A stretch of DNA of 64,000 nt. Source: Epiperipatus broadwayi. Taxonomy: Eukaryota; Onychophora; Udeonychophora; Euonychophora; Peripatidae. Positions 56,181 through 64,000 of the stretch are shown piece by piece (position 1 is the first letter of the stretch; every line of letters starts with the position of its first letter). The position numbers and the translations under genes are program-made. Below the pieces are notes generated by a model. That model was not told the DNA's origin and made no database searches. It worked only from the letters and a program-made list of their open reading frames with translations. Where the stretch lies: assembly GCA_028023455.1 (NCBI GenBank), contig JAQFVV010012418.1:7375244-7439243 (forward strand), written 5' to 3'.

Positions 56181-58020
56181 ATATTAACAATGACATGAAA
56201 TCATCATCATCATTGTCGAACAGTGCAAGTACTTACAGCTCAGAGAATGTGTTTTGGATAGAGAAAGAATGTTAGTTTATTCTAAATTTTCTTTTTAAAT
56301 TTATTTTATTAATGATAATTTTTTTTTATTCTATCTCTGTCTGAACTGCATATCGCTGTAGCTGAATTATTATAACTAACCTAACGAAGAGCTATTAGGT
56401 AAAATATAGGGTTTGTTACCCGAATCATAGACGGAAGCGTTTAGATTTCCGATTGTCTTTAATTTTAATTAGGAATCCTTTAATTTTCGTAGGTTAGAAT
56501 ATATATATATATATTGTAAGGTGATGCCCAATCCTTATAAAAAAATAATAATAAGTAACTGATGTTTTGGAATAACATGTATAAAGGTTAAATAGGCAGC
56601 CAACTTTTAAAACATAATTTTTTTTAGATATTTGGAGACATACACACACATATATATATATACAAACATAACCATAATTCATAAAGGAATGAATGAATTT
56701 TTTTTTTTATTAAATGTAGAATAAAATATATACATACACACATTTATACATGAATGTAGATTTTAAATCACGACGTGACAAAAATAATAAAGAAAATATC
56801 TGACATTAAATTTTATTAACCAAGTTTCTATTGTTTAAAAGAGAAAAAGAAGAGTAAACCTTTGTTGATTTTGGAATGTGAAAAAAAACTAAGCAACAGG
56901 AATTTTTTTAGTTGTTGGTTGTTTTTTTTTGTTCAAATGGAGTACGTGAAAGTAAAGTTGTAGAATAAGAATATTTTAATGGTTATTATATTAGTTATTA
57001 TGATTTCCTTTCATTATTAAAAATAAACTGTTTAATATTTGGAATTTTATTAGTTATTAGTGTAAAATATTTTAAAAAAAGGAAAAAAGACATTGTTTAA
57101 GTGATAAACTTTCGTTCATTCAAATAAATTCTAAGAGCTTCATATTTATTTATCGTTGTCAAAAGTATAATTACTATAAAATGTTTCGTGTAAAAGATAA
57201 AGTCAACTAATGAAATAAAACTTTATTAATACTAATTTTTATTATTTTTAAAGTAAAATGTTTATCATGCATCTCATATATATATAAATAAAAACTGCAT
57301 AGAAATAGCGTTCATTTTATATTATAATGCAAGCCTTGGAAAAAGATTTATATTTAACAATTTATATGTGTGTAAATAATATCTAACGATGCAATTTTGC
57401 TAAGTAAGTGTCAGGGGATCTTTCTATCTCCTTGGTGTCATTGGTAGGTGATGGAGTATAATATTCATTGGTATATTTAATGTTTAAATCAGTGTGGAAT
57501 GATCTGGAGATGGAATTGGAAAGGCGATGGCTATAAAATCAAACACCCAGGAATTCGATTTCATCGTAGGACTTGTTAATTCTTGGAATGTTTAATATGA
57601 TTTAATATATGTGAATAAAAGAAGGACATTATATGCTAAGAATACAGAAGCCACTCTTGAAAATTTAGCTTGCTATTGTTTTAAGGAATTCTGAAATTTC
57701 ATTTAATTTTATGCTTTAAATATTTTTTTTTAAATGTATACTGAGAGTTGAGTTATAAATTTTTCTCACCTTTTTATTCATTTGTAGCAAACATTTTTTT
57801 AAAAAAAGAACCCATTTGTTTAGATTTTTATAGGGAGAGAAAAATACAAATACACAACTCAAGGTATACATAAATATATTGTATATGTTTGTAAATAAAA
57901 TATTAGCATAATTGAATGCTTAAATTAAACTGGACAATGACTTAAAGACAAAAGGTAAGATTTTAAATATTTACATTTATTAGACAATTAATATATTAAA
58001 ATCAAACTAATTAACAAGTA
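56181..58020. other. AT-rich spacer
   Basis: A TCATCATCATCATTGTCGAACA string at 56200-56221 resembles the extreme 3' end of the RTE family on the minus strand (compare 3222-3245), but only about 25 bases match. Around 57520-57570, GCGATGGCTATAAAA and GGAATTCGATTTCATCG vaguely resemble tRNA boxes. Nothing else recognised. Confidence 0.35.
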
Positions 58021-58776
58021 GTATTTTTATTTTGGACTATTTCCATCTTCTAATATGTGTGTTGAATGTCTTTAGAAAAGTTTAATTTTAGTTAATATAT
58101 TCCAAATGCATTCAACTGTTAGGAATATCACAGCAAACAGATTAGTATATGCACCAACTGTTAGTAATATCACAGCAAACAAATGTTAGTAATATCACAG
58201 CAAACAGGTTAGTATATGCACTAACTGTTAGTAATATCACAGCAAACAGGTTAGTATATGCACAACGTTTCGAGAGGTATTTTTCTCCCTTCTTCAGGTG
58301 TTGCTGGCCTGATCAGTGACAGTACTAGCATGGGATTCAAACCTAGGTCCTTAGATTCTTGATAATTGAACTTTAAGGTAATGCTCTAACCAACACAGCT
58401 CAGTTGGTTAGAGCATTACCTTAAAGTTCAATTATCAAGAATCTAAGGACCTAGGTTTGAATCCCATGCTAGTACTGTCACTGATTAGGCCAGCAACACC
58501 TGAAGAAGGGAGAAAAATACCTCTCGAAACGTTGTGCATATACTAACCTGTTTGCTGTGATATTACTAACAGTTAGTGCATATACTAACCTGTTTGCTGT
58601 GATATTACTAACATTTGTTTGCTGTGATATTACTAACAGTTGGTGCATATACTAATCTGTTTGCTGTGATATTACTAACAGTTGAATGCATTTGGAATAT
58701 ATTAACTAAAATTAAACTTTTCTAAAGACATTCAACACACATATTAGATAATGGAAATAGTCCAAAATAAAAATAC
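58021..58776. repeat. Near-perfect 756-bp palindrome
   Basis: Arms 58021-58394 and 58403-58776 (374 bp each) are reverse complements with an 8-base spacer. Bases i and 116797-i pair along the whole length without any insertion or deletion. I counted four mismatches by eye (two near 58047, one near 58126, one near 58315). Each arm, read outward from the centre, holds a tRNA-like head, the motif CTGAAGA, hairpin, GAAACGTTG, then three to four tandem copies of a unit containing TAGTATATGCAC and TGTTAGTAATATCACAGCAA, then a unique end. Such identity implies a very recent inversion-duplication or active gene conversion between arms. Confidence 0.95.
58397..58535 (+). repeat. tRNA-headed SINE-like unit with CTGAAGA...GAAACG motif (right arm; mirrored in left arm)
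   Basis: AGCTCAGTTGGTTAGAGCA (58397-58415) is an excellent tRNA D-arm and pol III box A. TAGGTTTGAATCCCA (about 58452-58466) is a matching box B, 40 bases further on. This is followed by CTGAAGA (58499-58505), a hairpin GGGAG with CTCTC, and GAAACGTTG (58525-58533). The mirror copy reads leftward on the minus strand. The head is a bona fide pol III promoter by sequence. The second motif has the CTGANGA...GAAA order of a hammerhead but no demonstrated stem I. Confidence 0.75.
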
Positions 58777-60196
58777 AGCTAGAACACCATCATCATAAAC
58801 CTTCAGAAAAACACTAATTAGCAAGTAATTTTATATAAATACATTTTCTTGTTTGCATGAATAACCATTTATGAATGAACTATACAAAACACAAATTAGC
58901 AATTCATGGACATAACCTTGAGATACATTTAAAGGACATAAACAAAATGATAATTGTACATCTAGTAATATAATTTCATATTTAAAATAATTGATACATT
59001 ATTGTACATTATGCACTATAATTTTATACTTTTTATTTCACACAGCTAGTTTTATTGTAGTAAAGACAAATCAATATTTTATTATATCCATATATATATT
59101 TTATTAATTCATAAATATTATACATTTAACCCCAATTTTTTAATAAATATTTGTTGTTTGAAGTTAAAATCTTTGTTTCTCTGGTCTCTAGATTATTAAG
59201 AATCATTCATACTTCACTCCCCAGAATGGCTATTATACATGTATACAGATTTTTAATATATTATTAGCAATAGCCATTAAGGATCTATATAGAGGTCATA
59301 TTTTTGCCATCCTATTTAAATCCATCCTTGAGCAGAGTTAAAGGCAAATGTCTACACTGAGTTAGAACCCTGAGTAGTAATAGGACCTGTAAGTGGAGAA
59401 GGCTCTGGGTGTACCATCCTAAAGGGTTTTTCGAGTCTGTTACATATTTTGGCACACAACGTTTTGGGCCTGAAAATTTAAGTTCACCACAGTTACAAAC
59501 TACATACTGTTGCATTTCTGACACCATCAACAGTGAAGCCTGAATAATAGGTACACCAGCATATATAGACCTAATGAAGGACCTAATGAAAGTTGATTAT
59601 CATGTCGCATTTATAATAGCCAATTATTAAATTCATTCTAGTTTATTGTCTATTACATTTTTGGCATGCAGCTCAAGTACTTAGGTTCACTGTGTGTGAA
59701 AAGTTTTGTCTGTTACATTTTGTACACAATGTATTGAGCTTTAAAGAGGTAAATATGTCATATTTTATTATATATTTTTTATGTGAAATAAATAATTTAG
59801 TATAACCTGATTTATCATATTTTAGTTAGTCATTTAATAAACTATATATTATATAACCCTATGAATTAAATGGTGTGGCAAATTAGTGGTATAATTAACT
59901 TAGTCAATCAACAATAAGTTCAAATAATTCTGAGTGAAAGTATGAACTGATAAATAGAGACCAAAACTAAATAGATGATCAAGAATCTAATAAGAGTAGG
60001 CAAGTGAGGCAGATAAAGGGCAAAATATATAAAACCGGCATTAATACCAATGATATGTAAAATACTTAAGGTAACCAAAATCACATGAGATGACACAAGT
60101 TGGTAGAAGATCCTATGACATATTGTAGAATATTATATAAAAAGAAATAATTTTGCCATAGAGTAGATATTTTAAAGAAAAGTTAGTTTATTTTGT
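58777..60196. other. Spacer before the Ty3/gypsy element, with short repeats
   Basis: A string like GTCTGTTACATTTTGTACACAA occurs in three related versions near 59437, 59646 and 59708, two followed by CAAG/AAG-TTCAC-type sequence. The first version is antisense to a 72-codon minus-strand frame (59312-59530) that I cannot identify. This stretch could contain the 5' LTR of the element starting at 60197, but with the 3' end outside the window no LTR can be delimited and no clear primer-binding site was found. Confidence 0.3.
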
Positions 60197-61387
60197 ATGT
60201 TTCTCAGAAGTGGTAGGTATTTATCAGATATGAATAAAGAGTTAAATGTAAAGCCACATGATGTTAGTGGCAATGAAGTTGAGCATGATCCTAATATGGA
60301 ACAAGTAGGATCAGTAGACATAAATGTGTCCAGGGGGTCAATGGTTGGAGATGAGCATTCTATCTCAATGCAAGAGGAAAGACAAATGATATCTCAAATT
60401 CAAGGAGACTCAAATGAACAGTCTGCTCAATTACCTGGAATTGGACTAACACAGGTTACAGAAGATAATGGAGCCATGATGCAGATGATCCAAACATTAC
60501 TGGGTTGGATGGATAGCATGAGTGATCAGATGAATGACATGAATGGTCAGATGAATGGTCGGATGGATGCCATGAGTGGTCAGATGAATGCCATGAGTGG
60601 TCAAATAGATACAGTCAAGGCTGAAATAAGCAACATTGTAACCAAGGTTGTTATTGACAAAATAGAAACTGGATTGAAAGAAAATATATGTGGTTTAAGA
60701 AAAGATTTAAAGAAAAATATTGACAAATTGGATGAGGAGGTTAAGAAAAGAATTAGTGGCATTGAAATGAAATTTTCTACAGCCATGGAGCAGTTGTCTT
60801 CAGAGATGAATGAAGTGTATAACAGTAGTACAGGATTAAAGTGAAATGTAGAAGAGATGAGAATAAATGTAGATGTAGCGAACTTGCAGTGTCAAGAGTG
60901 ATTTACTGGGTTTAAAGAAAGCATTACCACCCAAATTGATAACAATATTAAGGAGGTACACCAAGCCCAGGAATTCACTAAAGAAGAAATGAGGCAGGGT
61001 CAAGGAAATCACAAGAAAGAAGTTCAAGGAGATTTGGAAGTCATACGGATGGAATTATGCCAACTCCAGATTAAACAGAGTGCAGAAAATGGGGCTCAAG
61101 AGAAAGTGATGCAACCTGTGAATCACCATTTACAACAGCTTGGACATAAGACATCTTCTATGGAAACAGATGCTCTGTTATGCAAAACAATGTTAGAAAA
61201 ACTTATGGAGAGAACCACTGAAACACTGAGTTGAATTGATAGTTTAGATGAAGCCATGAAGCAACGGTCATCGAGGGATAAGTCCCAAATTAACTCAAAG
61301 ATACCAATTCATATGAAAACACAATTAGGAAGTGAAAAGAAGATCCAAATGACTGAGAAGATTGGAACCATGATGTGTCACATTTGA
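60197..61387 (+). pseudogene. Ty3/gypsy gag N-terminal, coiled-coil region
   Basis: One reading frame from ATG 60197 (MFLRSGRYLS, an arginine-rich start common in such gags) runs to 61387 but is interrupted by three TGA codons (60842-60844, 60899-60901, 61232-61234). The part before the first stop is 215 residues. Residues about 105-145 contain repeated MNGQM, MDAMSGQ and MNAMSGQ units. The following stretch (KVVIDKIETGLKENICGLRK and on) has heptad spacing typical of a long coiled coil, which probably mediates particle assembly. All three stops could come from CGA by one C-to-T change, as expected of methylated CpG decay. The start is chosen by the absence of upstream frame. Confidence 0.7.
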
Positions 61388-62085
61388 AAGTAGCTTTTAT
61401 CAATTTACAAGAAGCAAATGACCCATATGAAGAATCCACTTTTCAATCTCATATGATGCCTGAAGCAAATGGCCTCCATGAATTTCATATAGATGAAGCA
61501 CAACCAGATGAATATCAAGCTGATGTCGATCATCTCCTCATGAATCCACAAATAAGTACACAAGAAATGAATAAGACTCATGTAACCAGCACACAGATAA
61601 ATGCTATTAACCAATTTGTGAAACTGAAAGTTTTTAAAGGTTTCAATAATGAAGCTCCAATTGAACATTTGAGGAGCTTAAAGCTTTATTTCATGGTGAA
61701 TAGAAGTTTGTCTGAAAGTGAAAAAATTATAATTGCATATAGTCACCTCCAAGGTGATGCTTTAATGTGGTGGGAGTCATTATTCCAGACCCCATCCACA
61801 TTTGATGATTACCAGACTCTATTGGTTAGGAATTTTTGGAACAGAGATAAACAGGAAGCCATTCTGTACCAACTTTTCCAGGAAAAGTATAGGTCTGCAC
61901 CCGGGAAAACACAAAGTTTTTTAGGCAACAAGTTACCAAGCTATGTACTTTGAATACATATTGTTTTAGGGAAACAGAAATCATCCGAATAGTTAAAAGG
62001 AATTTACTTTTACATATAGAGCAATCGCTGATATGTGCAAATGCTAGGAATATTGAGCAGGTTGCTGAATTGTTAAACAGTATTG
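61375..62085 (+). pseudogene. Ty3/gypsy gag capsid-like domain
   Basis: In a frame shifted from the preceding coiled-coil region, about residues 80-190 read QFVKLKVFKGFNNEAPIEHL, IIAYSHLQGDALMWWESLFQ and TFDDYQTLLVRNFW, followed by QEAILYQLFQ. These fit the retrotransposon gag fold, with the F.G, L.G.A..W and W..F...F landmarks. The frame stops at 61953, and a further frameshift near 61930 restores TKLCTLNTYCFRETEIIRIV to about 62085, ending the domain. A nucleocapsid zinc knuckle was not found in the following 400 bases, so it is either lost or absent in this lineage. Confidence 0.75.
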
Positions 62086-62462
62086 AATGAATACTAGTTT
62101 ATCCATCAGGGCACCAGAGAGGAGGAAAGATGAGGCAAATGTTAATGCCTTATTTTATCGTAAGAGAAAAAACAACAATGATCCCAGACACTGGAAGGGG
62201 AAGCCAATCAAATCAATGCACCAAATATGTGGTCACCCAAGAGGAATAGATTCAATAATGGCAAATCATTGAGAAAATTTCCCCAGTACCTCAAACAGTT
62301 CACCAGAACCAGGATGCAGTAATCATGCATCCAAAACTAAGCAGAAACTAAACTAGAAAGGTGCTTGAGGATTAGTTCCTCACCTCAAGGAACCAAAAAT
62401 ACAATGAGGAACAAGGTACCAATAATAGACAGAGAAATTACCAATATTCATGGGAAGACAAA
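62086..62462 (+). other. Linker between capsid and protease, frame unclear
   Basis: A 61-codon frame at 62087-62272 is rich in basic residues (APERRKDEANVN, YRKRKNNN) and may be the nucleocapsid replacement. A single ICGHPRG string is the only Cys-His pair. Several stops follow. Confidence 0.35.
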
Positions 62463-63000
62463 GCACCCAATTTTGCTTTGCAGAGCTGTCTTATGATAGA
62501 GGCTTTGTTTGAGGATTTGCTGATTAAAGCTTTGCTAGACTCTGGTAGTCAGATTTCTGTCATTTCAGACCGAAGGTTCTGAACAAGAACCCCAGGTTAA
62601 AATCTTGCCCCTGAAATCTCTACAGGTTACCATGGCTAACAATAGAAAGGCAAAGCTTGCGCAGAAACAAGTTTGGATTGAAATAAAGTTTGATCAAGCA
62701 GTCATCTATCATGTGTTTTTGATATTAAATGGCTTGATCCATGATGCCATACTAGGGGCAGACTTCCTACACTTACACTCTTGTATTATTGATTTCTCCA
62801 ATAAAATAATTAAGATTGATGATGAGGTCTTGGAGATGACATTGCTTTCAAGATATGGCCTACCTGAAGTTGATTGCATTGTATCAAATATTCCGGAAGC
62901 ACTTATAGACACTAAACTTGCAGAGTCCAGTCTATTAGATAGTGAAAGTGCAGGAGAATTACGATCTATAATTAATCAGTTTAACCTGATTTTTTCATAG
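62463..63000 (+). pseudogene. Ty3/gypsy aspartic protease
   Basis: The first half (62463-62582) reads APNFALQSCLMIEALFEDLL, IKALLDSGSQISVISDRRF and then TGA. The catalytic Asp of LLDSG is at 62538-62540. The second half, in another frame from 62605, has LPLKSLQVTMANNRKAKLAQ and HDAILGADFLHLHSCIIDF, the ILGADF block that closes the retropepsin fold. It runs to TAG at 62998-63000, immediately before the RT. The active site and ILG.D motifs are both retained; the inter-half frameshift and stop disable it. Confidence 0.85.
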
Positions 63001-64000
63001 ATTCCAGGAGTTATAGCTGGATTCCAACAGAGAATTAAATTGAAGAATGACCAACCATTTCAATCCAGATTGTATCCTATCCCGTACCAATATTGGCAAG
63101 AAATATCCAAACAGATCAATAAAATGCTGGATTGGAAGATCATTTCCAAATGCTCTTCACCTTACTGCAATCCAGTTGTAACTGTGAAGAAGAAAGATGG
63201 GTCGATGAGATTTTGTTTGGATGCTTGGCAGCTAAACAAAATTATTGTTCCAGACAGAAATATTCCACCGCCCATTCATGAGATGTTCGTGAGATTTGGA
63301 AACAAGAAGGTATTTTCTACCTTCGATCTGACTTCCAGCTATTGGCAGATCAAGCTTCATCCTGATGATCGCCAGTATACTGCTTTTTGGTATGAAGGTT
63401 TTACCTATCAGTTCAATAGGATGCCATTTGGGTTGATCAATAGTGGTGCTGGTCTAATTAGATGTATAGATAAGACCCTTTCTTTTGAGATTAAGCGAAT
63501 CATTACTATTTATGTGGATGATGTGATTATTGCATCATCCACCATTGAAGAACATCTTCAACAACTCACCACATGTTTCCAGGAGTGCTTTCACAAAGGA
63601 ATAAAAATCAATTTCAAGGAAAGTACTTTAGCATCTGATCAGATAGTCTTCTTAGGTCACATTGTAGGTTATAATGGGATAAGACCTCATCCAGATAAGA
63701 TCACCATTCAAAACTTTCCTAGGCCTACTAACAAAAAGCAAATTTGGTCATTCTTAGGTTTGTGTGATTTTTACCACTGTTTCTACAAAACATTTGCTGA
63801 CCACATGCAACCTTTATTGAAATTAATCAGGAAAGAAGAGAAATGGAATTGGACTGAAGAACAGGAGAGGTCATTTGAAAATATCAAAACAGGGTTTTTA
63901 CAGCAAACAATTTTGTTTTTTCCTGATTTTGATAAACCATTTGTCATTGAAACTGACAGTAGTGGTTTCGGGTTAGGAGTAACATTATCCCAAATCCAGG
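63001..64000 (+). CDS. Ty3/gypsy reverse transcriptase and start of RNase H (partial)
   Basis: 333 codons are open with no stop, continuing past the window, in the same frame as the protease C-half but separated from it by the TAG at 62998. Blocks in order: CSSPYCNPVVTVKKKDGSMR; FSTFDLTSSYWQIKLH (first catalytic Asp at 63325-63327); RQYTAFWYEGFTYQFNRMPF then GLINSG; TIYVDDVIIAS with YVDD at 63511-63522; VFLGHIVGYNGIRPHPDKI; then the connection and FLGLCDFYHCF. RNase H begins with FVIETDSSGFGLG near 63943. All three palm aspartates are present. One oddity is FCLDAWQLNK where RT motif 2 usually has DYR.LN. Confidence 0.92.
   Translation, partial: MPGVIAGFQQRIKLKNDQPFQSRLYPIPYQYWQEISKQINKMLDWKIISKCSSPYCNPVVTVKKKDGSMRFCLDAWQLNKIIVPDRNIPPPIHEMFVRFGNKKVFSTFDLTSSYWQIKLHPDDRQYTAFWYEGFTYQFNRMPFGLINSGAGLIRCIDKTLSFEIKRIITIYVDDVIIASSTIEEHLQQLTTCFQECFHKGIKINFKESTLASDQIVFLGHIVGYNGIRPHPDKITIQNFPRPTNKKQIWSFLGLCDFYHCFYKTFADHMQPLLKLIRKEEKWNWTEEQERSFENIKTGFLQQTILFFPDFDKPFVIETDSSGFGLGVTLSQIQ

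Larger units (their letters stand above)
60197..64000 (+). mobile_element. Ty3/gypsy LTR retrotransposon, 3' part beyond the window
   Basis: Order on the plus strand: coiled-coil gag region (60197-61387), capsid-like gag domain (61375-62085), protease (62463-63000), reverse transcriptase (63001 onwards) and the start of RNase H at the window edge. RT before RNase H and, by family rule, integrase afterwards is the Ty3/gypsy order. Damage is limited to a handful of stops and a few frameshifts, mostly in gag and protease, while RT is open to the edge. It is the best preserved autonomous element in the window. Its GC content is visibly higher than that of the flanks. Confidence 0.88.

Noticed and set aside
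56195-56225. Third RTE insertion
   Set aside because: Only about 25 bases around a TCATCATCATCA string match the RTE 3' end; a simple repeat could explain this.
59312-59530. 72-codon minus-strand frame with Cys-X-Cys as a host exon
   Set aside because: No recognised domain, and part of it is antisense to a short string repeated nearby; not supportable as a gene.
60090-60125. Primer-binding site (TGGTAGAAGATCC) for the Ty3/gypsy element
   Set aside because: The match to known tRNA 3' ends is partial and no LTR end can be placed beside it.

Overview
The window is about 64 kb of very AT-rich DNA with no host gene that I can defend. Coding potential is confined to decayed transposable elements: two non-LTR retrotransposon families, a Penelope-like element, two Ty3/gypsy elements, a hAT element and a Merlin element. 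Around them lie foldback repeats, tRNA-derived short repeats and long (TAA)n arrays. This mix fits an intergenic or intronic stretch of a large, AT-rich invertebrate animal genome. I cannot name the phylum from sequence alone.

Layout. 0.1-0.65 kb: Ty3/gypsy nucleocapsid and protease remnant (minus). 1.2-1.8 kb: inverted repeat with two hammerhead-ribozyme motifs. 2.9 and 13.9 kb: two copies of a short tRNA-derived SINE. 3.2-8.1 kb: an RTE-type LINE (minus), split inside its endonuclease by about 2.1 kb that carries a 29-30 bp minisatellite. 11.8-12.2 kb: (TAA)n. 18.0-19.6 kb: 5'-truncated Penelope-like element with a GIY-YIG domain and a hammerhead-like motif downstream. 20.4 kb: single hammerhead unit. 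21.4 kb: second RTE fragment. 24.8-25.2 kb: palindrome. 26.0-26.2 kb: a 261-bp hairpin with a hammerhead core at its apex. 27.3-34.3 kb: two minus-strand and one plus-strand copy of one L1-like LINE family whose complete 3' end runs into (TAA)n, with a foldback insertion at 28.3-29.3 kb. 35.0-36.6 kb: hAT element with intact 8-bp target duplication. 37.0-40.6 kb: unclassified element with long inverted ends. 40.8-41.7 kb: Merlin element. 42.8, 45.5 and 49.1 kb: more foldbacks. 58.0-58.8 kb: near-perfect 756-bp palindrome built on a tRNA-like head. 60.2-64.0 kb: Ty3/gypsy element running off the window.

The most interesting theme is a dispersed repeat family (loci at 1.2, 20.4, 26.0, 29.3, 45.5 and 49.1 kb) organised around a type I hammerhead ribozyme with a minimal stem III. 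At 26.0 kb the whole element is one long hairpin whose arms are an extended stem I. A looser motif with the same order (CTGANGA, hairpin, GAAAC) recurs in at least four other repeats, including the Penelope-like element and the 756-bp palindrome. Penelope-like elements and animal retrozymes are known to carry hammerheads. The foldback arrangement, with inverted copies meeting at or around the ribozyme, is what looks unusual.

The elements do not cooperate in any host pathway. The plausible functional links are parasitic: the SINE-like and hammerhead repeats have no protein of their own and would depend on reverse transcriptases such as those whose remains lie nearby.
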